DNA from: Chersky-840 sp050011815 | Lineage (GTDB): Bacteria > Actinomycetota > Acidimicrobiia > Acidimicrobiales > UBA8190 | Reading direction: 5' to 3' | Assembly: GCA_050011815.1 (NCBI GenBank) | Contig: JBEKIJ010000007.1 | Coordinates: 44,702-108,701, forward strand | Length of the DNA: 64,000 nucleotides | In this document: one piece after another, positions 17,269 to 25,227 of the stretch | Layout of the letters: every line of letters starts with the position of its first letter | How positions within the stretch are numbered: position 1 is the stretch's first letter | Position numbers and translations under genes: made by a program | Notes under the pieces: model-generated | Database searches by the model: none | Told to the model about the DNA's origin: nothing | The model's input: only the letters and a program-made list of their open reading frames with translations

Positions 17269-18163
17269 CGAGGCAGGGACCGCCGAGACGATGGGGATGG
17301 TCGTGGTGGACAAAGAGGCGGGCTGGACGTCGCACGACGCCGTGGCCCGCTGCCGCCGGATCTTCTCGCAGCGACGCGTCGGCCATGCCGGGACTCTCGA
17401 TCCCGATGCCACCGGCGTGCTGCTCGTCGGCCTCGGCCGGTTCACGCGCATGTTGCGGTTCCTGTCCGGGCTGCAGAAGTCCTACGAGGCCGAGGTGGTG
17501 CTGGGGCAGGCCACGAGCACGCTCGACGCCTCGGGGGAGGTCACCGGCGTGTGGGACATGTCCGGGGTCACGCGCAGCGACGTGCGCGCCGCGGCGGCAT
17601 CGCTCACCGGTGTCATCGACCAGGTCCCGCCCATGGTCTCGGCGCGCAAGGTGGGAGGGCGGCGGCTCCACGAGCTGGCGCGGGCCGGCATCGAGGTCGA
17701 GCGAGCGGCGCGCCCGGTGACCGTCGAGCGGTTCGACGTCCTGGAGTCCCCCGAGGGTGAGGACGGTGTCTTCCGTGTCGAGGTGGACTGTTCCACCGGC
17801 ACCTACGTGCGGGTGCTCGCCGCCGACCTGGGCGAAGCGCTCGGGGGCGGGGCCCACCTGCGCAACCTCCGCCGGACCCGGATCGGCTCCTTCGGCGTCC
17901 ACGAGGCCCGGACGCTCGACTCGCTCTCCGCTGCGCATGTGCTCACCCCGACCCAGGCGCTGCGCGACCTGCCCCAGATCGAGCTCGATGCCGAGATGGC
18001 GCGCTCGGTCTCCCACGGGCTCGCCCTCGACCGGGTGTCGGTGGGTGCGGCCGGCAGCGGGCCCTGGGCGCTTCTCGACGGGGACGGCGCACTTCTCGCC
18101 GTCTACGAAGCCACCGGGACCGATCGCATGGTGGCGCTGTGCGTCTTGGTCAGCAGCGGGTGA
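17252..18163 (+). CDS. truB: tRNA pseudouridine-55 synthase
   Basis: Converts U55 of tRNA to pseudouridine. The catalytic Asp50 lies in GHAGTLDPDATGVL. Other motifs are KSYEAEVVLGQATSTLDASG, VPPMVSARKVGG, the CSTGTYVRVLAADLG block and LRRTRIGSF. ATG 17252 has GGGGGAG upstream and overlaps the end of rbfA; GTG 17228 and ATG 17231 are weaker alternatives. About 303 aa. The DHH phosphoesterase gene (nrnA) that often lies between rbfA and truB in actinobacteria is missing here. Confidence 0.94.
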   Translation: MPGPADEAGTAETMGMVVVDKEAGWTSHDAVARCRRIFSQRRVGHAGTLDPDATGVLLVGLGRFTRMLRFLSGLQKSYEAEVVLGQATSTLDASGEVTGVWDMSGVTRSDVRAAAASLTGVIDQVPPMVSARKVGGRRLHELARAGIEVERAARPVTVERFDVLESPEGEDGVFRVEVDCSTGTYVRVLAADLGEALGGGAHLRNLRRTRIGSFGVHEARTLDSLSAAHVLTPTQALRDLPQIELDAEMARSVSHGLALDRVSVGAAGSGPWALLDGDGALLAVYEATGTDRMVALCVLVSSG

Positions 18164-18237
18164 TCCACGGCGTCGAGCCGCCCCCCGCTCCGTTGCCGCG
18201 TCGGGACCTGACCACGGGAGCGCCAGAGCGTCACGGG

Positions 18238-18243
18238 TAACCT
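18238..18243 (+). promoter_or_regulatory. -10 element, putative leaderless promoter of ribF
   Basis: TAACCT ends 7 nt before the ribF GTG, and no Shine-Dalgarno is present between them. This is one of eight similar elements in the window. No clear -35 is seen. Confidence 0.5.
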
Positions 18244-18250
18244 CGTCCCC

Positions 18251-19213
18251 GTGGAGGTTGTCGACGGCCCTGAGCATTGCGTGGCACCGGTGGGGGGCTC
18301 GGCGGTCACCATCGGCGCCTACGACGGCGTGCACCTCGGCCATCGCCACCTGCTGGGCGAGCTCCAGCGCCAGGCGCTGGCGCGCCGGTTGGCGAGCGTG
18401 GTCGTGACCTTCGACCGGCACCCGGCCACGGTCGTCCGGCCGCAATCGGCGCCCTCGATCCTCACCGACCGGGCCCAGAAGCTCGAGCTCCTGGCGAGCG
18501 CGGGCATCGACCGCACGCTCGTGGTGCCCTTCGACCGGGCCCGGGCCAACGAGACCGCCGAGGACTTCGTCCTCGAGGTGCTCGTCCGGGCGCTCGGCGC
18601 CCGCCTGGTCGTGGTGGGAGAGGACTTCCATTTCGGCCACCGCCGGGCCGGCAACGTGGCCCTGCTCACCGAGATGGGGTCCCGACACGGATTCGACGTG
18701 ATCGGCATGGCGCTGGAGCAGGACGCCTCGCGCGAGGCGGTGTCGTCGACGCGCATCCGTGAGCTGCTGGCCGCCTGCGACGTCACGGCCGCGGCTCGGC
18801 TGCTCGGCCGTCCCCACCAGGTCCGGGGTGTGGTCGTGCACGGCGACGGGCGGGGGGGCCCCGAACTCGGGTTCCCGACGGCCAACGTCGTCGTCCCCGA
18901 AGGGTTGGCCATGCCCGGTGAGGGGATCTACGCCTGCTGGTACGAGAGGCCCGACGGGTCGCGCCATGCCGCCGCGGCCTCCCTGGGCCGGCGGCCGACG
19001 TTCCACGCCTCGGCCGAGGGCCCGCTGCTCGAGGTGTACCTCCTGGACTTCAGCGGCGACCTGTACGGGGAACCGGCCCGGGTCTCCTTCGTCTCGCACC
19101 TCCGCCAGGAACGTCGCTTCGACTCTCCCGAGGCGCTCGTCGCCCAGATGAACGATGACGTCGCCGCGGCCCGCGCCGCGCTGGGGACGGTCTCGGACCA
19201 CCCCCGGTCGTGA
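18251..19213 (+). CDS. ribF: Bifunctional riboflavin kinase / FAD synthetase
   Basis: Makes FMN then FAD from riboflavin. The N-terminal nucleotidyltransferase half shows VTIGAYDGVHLGHRHLL, VVVGEDFHFGHRRAGN and SSTRIRELL. The C-terminal riboflavin-kinase half shows RGVVVHGDGRGGPELGFPTAN, then EGIYACWY and the distal FVSHLRQERRF. 320 aa is the family size. GTG 18251 has no ribosome site but a TAACCT 7 nt upstream, so the mRNA is probably leaderless and ribF separately transcribed from truB. Confidence 0.95.
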   Translation: MEVVDGPEHCVAPVGGSAVTIGAYDGVHLGHRHLLGELQRQALARRLASVVVTFDRHPATVVRPQSAPSILTDRAQKLELLASAGIDRTLVVPFDRARANETAEDFVLEVLVRALGARLVVVGEDFHFGHRRAGNVALLTEMGSRHGFDVIGMALEQDASREAVSSTRIRELLAACDVTAAARLLGRPHQVRGVVVHGDGRGGPELGFPTANVVVPEGLAMPGEGIYACWYERPDGSRHAAAASLGRRPTFHASAEGPLLEVYLLDFSGDLYGEPARVSFVSHLRQERRFDSPEALVAQMNDDVAAARAALGTVSDHPRS

Positions 19214-19290
19214 CCGGGCTCCGAGCTGGACTTCTCCACCCCGGCCCGGTGGTCGGGGGCGGGGCGTCGTGGGCGTCTGGCCATAGGCCC

Positions 19291-19299
19291 TGCTAGAGT
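19291..19299 (+). promoter_or_regulatory. Extended -10 promoter of rpsO
   Basis: TGCTAGAGT (TG, one base, then TAGAGT at 19294-19299) matches an extended -10 and lies in the 184-nt gap before rpsO. It would start transcription near 19306 and produce a leader of about 90 nt containing two hairpins. Confidence 0.5.
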
Positions 19300-19309
19300 C
19301 ATTACCCAG

Positions 19310-19364
19310 CCGGGACGCCGTCCCGGTCGGATCCGGGTCGGGGCGGACGTGGTTTCGCCCGACC
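19310..19364 (+). ncRNA. Candidate structured rpsO (S15) leader
   Basis: Two adjacent hairpins lie between the promoter and the rpsO start: a 7-bp stem with a 3-nt loop (19310-19326) and a 9-bp stem with a one-base bulge and 10-nt loop (19336-19364). In several phyla S15 represses its own mRNA by binding such leader structures. Whether this one binds S15 is inference. Confidence 0.4.
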
Positions 19365-19397
19365 GTCCCTGAGTAATTCCGAGGTCGCTTTCCCCCT

Positions 19398-19655
19398 ATG
19401 GCCGAAAAGTCCGCCACGATCGCCGAACACCGCCTGCACGAGACCGATACGGGCTCGCCCGAAGTGCAGATCGCGCTCCTCAGTGAACGCATCACACTTC
19501 TGACCGAGCACTTGAAGGTCCACAAGGGCGACCATCACACCCGGCGAGGCCTGATGAAGATCATCGGCCGGCGACGCAGGCTTCTCGACTATGTCCGGGA
19601 CAACGACGTCGAGCGTTACCGGTCGATCATCGGCCGGCTCGGCATCCGCCGTTAA
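19398..19655 (+). CDS. rpsO: 30S ribosomal protein S15
   Basis: Small-subunit protein that binds the 16S rRNA central domain. The 85-aa product is the standard length, with TGSPEVQIALLSERI, LTEHLKVHKGDHHTRRGL, the arginine-rich GRRRRLLDYV and the C-terminal YRSIIGRLGIRR. ATG 19398 lacks a strong Shine-Dalgarno. pnp follows after 262 nt, the conserved rpsO-pnp order. Confidence 0.97.
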   Translation: MAEKSATIAEHRLHETDTGSPEVQIALLSERITLLTEHLKVHKGDHHTRRGLMKIIGRRRRLLDYVRDNDVERYRSIIGRLGIRR

Positions 19656-19661
19656 CTAGTC

Positions 19662-19697
19662 GGCTCCTGGCTCGGCCGACCGGTCGGGACGGGAGCC
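19662..19697 (+). terminator. Stem-loop after rpsO (terminator or pnp-leader processing site)
   Basis: GGCTCC (19662-19667) can pair with GGAGCC (19692-19697) around an inner palindrome CCGACCGGTCGG (19676-19687). No T-tract follows, so it could be a weak terminator or an RNase processing site in a shared rpsO-pnp transcript. Confidence 0.35.
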
Positions 19698-19816
19698 ACC
19701 CTCGGGTGGGACATCCTGCCCGGGCAGAGGGCGGACAATCCGCCCGACAGACCGAAGGGCACTTGGTCAGCGGTCAGCTGCCAGTCGCCGGTCACCTGCG
19801 CCGCGTTGCGCCACCA

Positions 19817-19833
19817 CCGATCGTTGCGATCGG
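19817..19833 (+). other. Stem-loop in pnp 5' region
   Basis: CCGATCG-TTG-CGATCGG forms a perfect 7-bp stem about 85 nt before the pnp ATG. PNPase is known to autoregulate its mRNA through a leader stem in E. coli; a similar role here is only inferred. Confidence 0.3.
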
Positions 19834-19917
19834 ATCGGTCGGCACGCAGCGACGAGCGGGAGGTGGTCGACCACTGGGAACTGGCCTGGCGCGGTGTCCT
19901 CGAGAAATGAGGAGACC

Positions 19918-22386
19918 ATGGCGCAAGCCATCACCGTGTCGGCCCCGATCAGCGGGACCGACCGCACACTGTCATACGAGGCGGGAAAGCTCGCCCTGCA
20001 AGCCGACGGTGCCGTCCTGGGACGCATCGGCAACACCATGGTGCTCGTGGCCGCGACGGCGTCGCGGGGCGTGCGCGAGGGGGCCGACTTCTTCCCCCTG
20101 ACCGTGGACATCGAGGAGCGGATGTACGCGGCCGGCAAGATCCCGGGCTCGTTCTTCCGCCGGGAAGGACGTGCCACCGACCAGGCCATTCTCACCTGCC
20201 GCCTGATCGACCGGCCCCTGCGGCCCTCGTTCCCCGAGGGGTTCCGCAACGAGGTGCACGTGGTGGGCACCATCTTCGCCGCCGACCAGATCAATCCCCA
20301 CGACGTCCTCGCCATCAACACAGCCTCGGCGGCTCTCATGCTGTCGGGGATCCCCTTCGACGGTCCCGTCGGTGCCGTGCGCATCGCCTGGTCGACCGAG
20401 GGGACCTGGATCCCCCATCCCACCTACCAAGAGGGTGACGCGTCGTGCTTCGAGCTCGTGGTGGCGGGCCGGGCCCTGTCGGAGGAGGCCGGCTCCGAGA
20501 TCGCCATCATGATGGTCGAGGCCGGTGGGACCGAGGACTCGTGGAAGTACTACGAGGAGGGTGCCCCCAAGGTGACCGAGGAAGTCCTCGCCGACGGGCT
20601 CGAGGTGGCCAAGACCTGGATCCGGGAGTCGATCGAGCTGCAACGGGCCCTCGTGGCCAAGGTGGGCGCGAAGCCCACGATTCCCTACGAGCTGTTCACC
20701 GACTACAAAGACGACGTCTTCGAGCGGGTGGTGGCGGTGGGCAGCGACGCCGTGGCCAAGGCCAACACCATCACCGAGAAGGCCGAGCGCAACGCCGCGC
20801 TCGACGAGGCCACGGTGTCGATCATGGCCCAGCTCAGCCCGGAGTTCCCCGAGCGTGAGCGTGAGATCAAGTCGGCGGTCCGGTCGCTCACCAAGAAGAT
20901 CGTGCGCAAGCGGATCGTGGAGGAAGGTGTCCGCATCGACGGACGAGGCACCGCCGATATCCGGCCGCTGTCGGCCGAGGTGGGCCTGCTCCCCACGACC
21001 CACGGATCGGCGCTGTTCCAGCGGGGCGAGACCCAGGTGCTGAATGTCACCACGTTGGGGATGCCCCGGATGAACCAGCTGCTCGACACCATCGGGATCC
21101 ACGAGCACAAGCGCTACATGCACCACTACAACTTCCCGCCCTTCTCCACCGGGGAGACGGGGTTCATGCGGGGCCCCAAGCGTCGTGAGATCGGGCATGG
21201 CCTGCTGGCGGAGAGGGCGCTTCTTCCCGTGGTGCCCTCCCAGGAGGAGTTCCCCTACACCTTGCGACTCGTGTCGGACGTGCTGTCGTCGAACGGTTCG
21301 ACGTCCATGGCATCGGTATGCGGATCCTCGCTGTCGCTCATGGACGCCGGTGTGCCCATCAAGGCCCCGGTGGCGGGAATCGCCATGGGACTGGTCTACG
21401 ACGAGGGCACCTACGTCACCTTGACCGACATCCTCGGGGCCGAGGACGCCTTCGGTGACATGGACTTCAAAGTGGCGGGGACGCGCGACGCCGTGACCGC
21501 GCTGCAGCTCGACACCAAGATCGACGGACTTCCCGCCGATGTGCTCGGCAAGGCGCTGCACCAGGCCCGGGACGCGCGTCTGATCATCCTCGACGTCATG
21601 GCCGGCGCCATCTCGGCGCCACGGCCCGAGGTGTCGGAGAACGCCCCCAAGATCGTGTCCTTCCAGATCCCGGTGGACCGTATCGGCGAGGTGATCGGTC
21701 CCAAGGGGAAGGTCATCAATTCCCTGCAGGCCGAGACAGGTGCCGATATCGCCGTGGACGACGACGGCATGTTCGGCATCGTCACCATCGGGGCCAAGGA
21801 CGGTGGTGCGGTCTCCGAGGCCAAGCGCCGGATCTTCCTGATCGTGGATCCCCCCGAAGCCGAGGTGGGTGCGATCTACCCGGGCAAGGTGGTCAACATC
21901 ACCAAGTTCGGGGCGTTCGTGAACATCCTGCCGGGACGCGACGGATTGCTGCACATCTCCAAGGTCGGCGGAGGAAAGCGCGTCGACCGGGTCGAGGACG
22001 TCCTCTCTCTGGGCCAGGACCTCGAGGTGAAGGTGGACGACATCGACCCCCAGGGCAAGGTGTCGCTGTCACTCGCCGGTGAACCTCCCGTGGCGGCGGG
22101 CAACGGCTCGGGCTCGGCTGCTTCTTCGGGCTCGGGCTCGGGCTCGGGCTCGGGCGGTGGGTCGCGTTCGGGGGGATCGTCTCGTGGCTCTGAGGGCGCG
22201 CCCGGCGCCGCGCCGGCCTCGGTGGCGTCGTTCGAGGCCGCCTTCGAAGCCGAGCTCGTGAGTGACCTCGGCGACCTCGGCCCCGGGCCGGCTCCGACCG
22301 GCGGTGCTGAGCGCGGCGAACGCGGCAGCCATCGGGGCGGGGACCGTGGTGGCGATCGCGGGTCCCGACGTCCTCGTCGACGGTGA
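19918..22386 (+). CDS. pnp: Polyribonucleotide nucleotidyltransferase (PNPase)
   Basis: Phosphorolytic 3'-5' exoribonuclease. The first RNase PH domain has FFRREGRATDQAILTCRLID; the second has LPTTHGSALFQRGETQVL and GSSLSLMDAGVPIKAPVAGI. Then come a KH domain (DRIGEVIGPKGKVINSLQ) and an S1 domain (YPGKVVNITKFGAFVNILPG, HISKVGGG). A 100-residue C-terminal tail is rich in Gly/Ser (repeated GGCTCG hexamers, about 22106-22156) and then Arg/Gly. ATG 19918 has GAGGAG 3 nt upstream. Total length 822 aa, somewhat long because of the tail. Confidence 0.96.
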   Translation: MAQAITVSAPISGTDRTLSYEAGKLALQADGAVLGRIGNTMVLVAATASRGVREGADFFPLTVDIEERMYAAGKIPGSFFRREGRATDQAILTCRLIDRPLRPSFPEGFRNEVHVVGTIFAADQINPHDVLAINTASAALMLSGIPFDGPVGAVRIAWSTEGTWIPHPTYQEGDASCFELVVAGRALSEEAGSEIAIMMVEAGGTEDSWKYYEEGAPKVTEEVLADGLEVAKTWIRESIELQRALVAKVGAKPTIPYELFTDYKDDVFERVVAVGSDAVAKANTITEKAERNAALDEATVSIMAQLSPEFPEREREIKSAVRSLTKKIVRKRIVEEGVRIDGRGTADIRPLSAEVGLLPTTHGSALFQRGETQVLNVTTLGMPRMNQLLDTIGIHEHKRYMHHYNFPPFSTGETGFMRGPKRREIGHGLLAERALLPVVPSQEEFPYTLRLVSDVLSSNGSTSMASVCGSSLSLMDAGVPIKAPVAGIAMGLVYDEGTYVTLTDILGAEDAFGDMDFKVAGTRDAVTALQLDTKIDGLPADVLGKALHQARDARLIILDVMAGAISAPRPEVSENAPKIVSFQIPVDRIGEVIGPKGKVINSLQAETGADIAVDDDGMFGIVTIGAKDGGAVSEAKRRIFLIVDPPEAEVGAIYPGKVVNITKFGAFVNILPGRDGLLHISKVGGGKRVDRVEDVLSLGQDLEVKVDDIDPQGKVSLSLAGEPPVAAGNGSGSAASSGSGSGSGSGGGSRSGGSSRGSEGAPGAAPASVASFEAAFEAELVSDLGDLGPGPAPTGGAERGERGSHRGGDRGGDRGSRRPRRR

Positions 22387-22444
22387 GGGTCGGCGCCGGC
22401 GCGGCACCGATACCTGAGGTCGCGTCGGCCCCGACAGCAGGGGC

Positions 22445-23683
22445 ATGGGGGTGATCCGCACCGAGATGCTCGAGTGCGGGGCACGATTGGTGACCGAGCC
22501 CATGGCCGAAGCACGCTCGGTCACCGTCGGGGTGTGGGTGGGAACCGGGTCGCGCGACGAGGACGACGCCCACTCGGGCGCCTCGCACTTCCTCGAGCAT
22601 CTCCTGTTCAAGGGCACCTCGAAGTGGAGCGCGGCGGACATCGCCGAGTCGGTCGACGAGATCGGCGGGGACATGAACGCCTTCACCACCAAGGAGTACA
22701 CGGCGTTCTACATCCGCCTGCTCGCCGAGGACCTTCCCCTCGGCCTCGACGTGCTGGGGGCGATCATGACCGAGCCCGCCCTGCGGGTCGACGACATCGA
22801 CGCCGAGCGCCAGGTGATCCTGGACGAGATTCTCATGCACGCCGACGAGCCGGCCGACTTCGCCGCCGAGCAGTGCACCGCCGCGATGTTTCCCTCCCAT
22901 CCCCTCGGTCGCGAGGTCCTGGGCACCCCGCCCAGCGTCGAGTCACTCGGCCAGCTCGAGATCCGCACCTTCTTCGACGAGCACTACCGGGCCGGGAACC
23001 TCGTCGTCGCCGCCGCCGGCGACGTCGACCACGACCGGCTGGCCGTCGAGGTCAACACCCGGTTCGCGGGCCGATCCGGGGGGGCGTCGCCCACGCGGGT
23101 GGCGCCGAGTCGCCCCGGAGCGGCCTTGACCGTCCACGAGCGTCCCACCGAACAGGTCCATCTGGTCGTCGGCATGCGCGCCCCGGGCCGGCACGCGCCC
23201 GAGCGGTGGCCTCTGGCCGTGCTCAACCACGTGCTCGGGGGCGGGATCTCCAGCCGCCTGTTCCAGGAGGTACGCGAGCGCCGGGGCCTCGCCTACTCGA
23301 TCTGGTCCGAGCGGACCCACTACGAAGAGGTCGGGTCGATGACCGTGAGCGTGGGCACCGCGCCCGAACATGCCCGTGAGGTGCTCGCCCTCGTGCACGG
23401 TGAGCTCGATCGCATGGGGGAGACCGGGATCACGGCGCGAGAGCTGACGGTGGCCAAGGGACATCTGCGGGCCGAGACCCTGTTGTCGCTCGAGGACTCC
23501 GGCGCCCGCATGAGCAGGATCGGTTCGAGCCTGCTGCTGCACGGGCAGGTTCTCGAGGTCGACGAGGTCCTCGCCAAGGTCGACGCGGTCAGCGTCGACG
23601 ACGTGGCCACCGTTGCCGCCGCCCTGGCCACCGAGACGCGCACACTGTCGGTCGTCGGCCCGTTCGACCCGGACGCCGCGTGA
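22445..23683 (+). CDS. M16 family zinc metallopeptidase
   Basis: Processing-peptidase/pitrilysin-type protease. The inverted zinc motif HFLEH and the downstream Glu of ERQVILDE are present. The rest follows the two-domain M16B layout with FVG-like AGNLVVAAAGDVDHD and a C-terminal RRGLAYSIWSE (the substrate-binding R/Y motif). 412 aa is typical. In mycobacteria the homologue (PepR) also follows pnp. ATG 22445 has AGGGG nearby; GTG 22451 is an alternative. The physiological substrate is not evident. Confidence 0.9.
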   Translation: MGVIRTEMLECGARLVTEPMAEARSVTVGVWVGTGSRDEDDAHSGASHFLEHLLFKGTSKWSAADIAESVDEIGGDMNAFTTKEYTAFYIRLLAEDLPLGLDVLGAIMTEPALRVDDIDAERQVILDEILMHADEPADFAAEQCTAAMFPSHPLGREVLGTPPSVESLGQLEIRTFFDEHYRAGNLVVAAAGDVDHDRLAVEVNTRFAGRSGGASPTRVAPSRPGAALTVHERPTEQVHLVVGMRAPGRHAPERWPLAVLNHVLGGGISSRLFQEVRERRGLAYSIWSERTHYEEVGSMTVSVGTAPEHAREVLALVHGELDRMGETGITARELTVAKGHLRAETLLSLEDSGARMSRIGSSLLLHGQVLEVDEVLAKVDAVSVDDVATVAAALATETRTLSVVGPFDPDAA

Positions 23684-23732
23684 GCGCGGAGCGGGGCCCG
23701 GCGCCGGGGCCGGGGATTCGAGTCGCCCTCGG

Positions 23733-23738
23733 TAGGGT
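23733..23738 (+). promoter_or_regulatory. -10 element, putative leaderless promoter of dapB
   Basis: TAGGGT ends 6 nt before the dapB GTG (23745). No separate Shine-Dalgarno is visible. Confidence 0.45.
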
Positions 23739-23744
23739 GGGGCG

Positions 23745-24554
23745 GTGACCCGCGTCGGGGTGTTCGGGGCCGGGGGACGGATGGGGCGCGAGGTCTGTCG
23801 TGCCATCGCCCAGGACCCCCAGCTCGAGCTGGTCGCCGCCGTCGACCCCGCCCTGGCCGGGATCGACCTGCGCCAGGTGACCGGCGTCGACGCCGCAGGG
23901 CTCCAGGTGGCGAGCGACGTCGAGGAGTTGCTGCGATCGGGGGCGGAGGTGGCCGTCGACTTCACCGTGGCCGACGCCGCCGCGGAGCACATGCGGTGGT
24001 GCGCGGCGCACGGCGTCCACGCCGTGGTGGGGACCACCGGTATCGGCGACGGTGAGCTCGCGCAGCTCAAGGTCCTCTTCGAGGGCTCGGCCGCCAACTG
24101 TGTCATCGCGGCGAACTTCGCCATCGGCGCCGTGCTCATGATGCGGTTCGCCGAGTTGGCGGCGCCGTTCATGGACGGGGTGGAGATCATCGAGCTGCAT
24201 CACGACGGCAAGCTCGACGCGCCCTCGGGGACCGCCCTGAGCACCGCCGATCGGGTCGAAAGAGCACGGCGCGCCGCCGAGGGGGAGGGGTGGCCCGCCG
24301 ACCGGACGGCGTCGACGGTGGTGCCCGGGGCGCGCGGGGGCGAGGGCCCCGGCGGCATTCGCATCCACTCGGTGCGGCTACCCGGCATGGTGGCGCATCA
24401 GGAGGTCCTCTTCGGAGCCGTGGGCCAGAGCCTCAGCATCCGCCACGACGCCTACGACCGGACGTCGTTCATGCCGGGCATGATCCTGGCGGTGAAGGCG
24501 GTGGCGGACCGGCCCGGTCTCACCGTCGGGCTCGACACGCTCCTCGGATTCTGA
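23745..24554 (+). CDS. dapB: 4-hydroxy-tetrahydrodipicolinate reductase
   Basis: Reduces the DapA product in the lysine/diaminopimelate pathway using NAD(P)H. Rossmann motif VGVFGAGGRMGREVC is at the N-terminus, then VDFTVADAA, GTTGI and the substrate/active-site block ELHHDGKLDAPSGTAL, followed by RLPGMVAHQEVLFG. 269 aa. GTG 23745 begins 6 nt after a TAGGGT element. dapA lies 2.5 kb downstream, separated by two tetR genes and a di-iron oxygenase. Confidence 0.95.
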   Translation: MTRVGVFGAGGRMGREVCRAIAQDPQLELVAAVDPALAGIDLRQVTGVDAAGLQVASDVEELLRSGAEVAVDFTVADAAAEHMRWCAAHGVHAVVGTTGIGDGELAQLKVLFEGSAANCVIAANFAIGAVLMMRFAELAAPFMDGVEIIELHHDGKLDAPSGTALSTADRVERARRAAEGEGWPADRTASTVVPGARGGEGPGGIRIHSVRLPGMVAHQEVLFGAVGQSLSIRHDAYDRTSFMPGMILAVKAVADRPGLTVGLDTLLGF

Positions 24555-24565
24555 GGCGCCGGCGG

Positions 24566-24571
24566 TAGCCT
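24566..24571 (+). promoter_or_regulatory. -10 element, putative leaderless promoter of the first tetR gene
   Basis: TAGCCT ends 6 nt before ATG 24578; no Shine-Dalgarno is visible between them. Confidence 0.5.
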
Positions 24572-24577
24572 GGGCCC

Positions 24578-25159
24578 ATGGAGGGGCCCCGCCAGCGCAT
24601 CCTCGAGGCCACCTATGCGTGCGTGGCGCGCTGGGGGCTGTCGAAGACGACCGTCGAGGACGCGGCACGCGAGGCGGGATTGTCCCGGGCCACGGTGTAC
24701 CGCTACTTCCCCGGTGGTCGTGACGAGCTCATCGACGCCGTCGTGTCGTGGCAGTTCCTTTCGTTCTTCGGCCGGCTCTACGAAGAGGTCCACGGGGCCA
24801 CCTCGCTCGAGGAGGTGCTCGACCGGGGTCTGGCCTTCGCCCGGCGATCGCTGGTCGAACACGAGGTGCTCCAGAAGATGCTCGAGACCGAGCCCGACGT
24901 GCTCATGCCCAAGCTCACCGTCGAGTCCAACCGGACCGTGGGGCTCATCGCCGGGTTCCTCGTCCCCTATCTGCACGAGCACGGCATGGCCGAGGGTGTG
25001 GAGATCCACGAGGCCGCCGACTTCCTGGCCCGGATGATCCTCTCCTACATCTCTTCTCCCGGGCACTGGGACCTGGCCGACCCCGAACAGGTGGCCACCC
25101 TGGTCCGCACGGAGCTGCTGGCCGGCGTGGTGGCGGAGCTGAGACCCGCCGTCCCCTGA
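24578..25159 (+). CDS. TetR family transcriptional regulator (first of two)
   Basis: One-component repressor of 193 aa. The N-terminal helix-turn-helix (SKTTVEDAAREAGLSRATVYR, then YFPGGRDELIDAVV) is a strong TetR match. The C-terminal ligand domain is not recognisable by motif; it contains several predicted helices. It closely resembles the second TetR gene 70 nt downstream in the HTH and its flanks, suggesting tandem duplication. Its own promoter looks leaderless and lacks the palindrome seen before the second gene, so its targets are unknown; the adjacent operon is a plausible one. Confidence 0.85.
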   Translation: MEGPRQRILEATYACVARWGLSKTTVEDAAREAGLSRATVYRYFPGGRDELIDAVVSWQFLSFFGRLYEEVHGATSLEEVLDRGLAFARRSLVEHEVLQKMLETEPDVLMPKLTVESNRTVGLIAGFLVPYLHEHGMAEGVEIHEAADFLARMILSYISSPGHWDLADPEQVATLVRTELLAGVVAELRPAVP

Positions 25160-25190
25160 GGGTGGAGGTCCCCCGTGGTGGGGGGGACCG

Positions 25191-25224
25191 TTGACAATGA
25201 GACATCTCGAGCCATACTGTCTCA
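25191..25224 (+). promoter_or_regulatory. Promoter with palindromic TetR operator
   Basis: Consensus -35 TTGACA (25191-25196) is followed after 16 nt by -10 CATACT (25213-25218). A 27-bp inverted repeat, TGAGACA (25198-25204) N13 TGTCTCA (25218-25224), covers the spacer and the -10. The second TetR gene starts 3 nt later. This is the layout of an autorepressed TetR operon, with one or both TetR proteins as the likely binder. Confidence 0.7.
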
Positions 25225-25227
25225 CCG

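Noticed and set aside
17015..19525. Long - strand open frame across truB, ribF and rpsO
   Set aside because: Antisense of three conserved genes, no ribosome site or motif.
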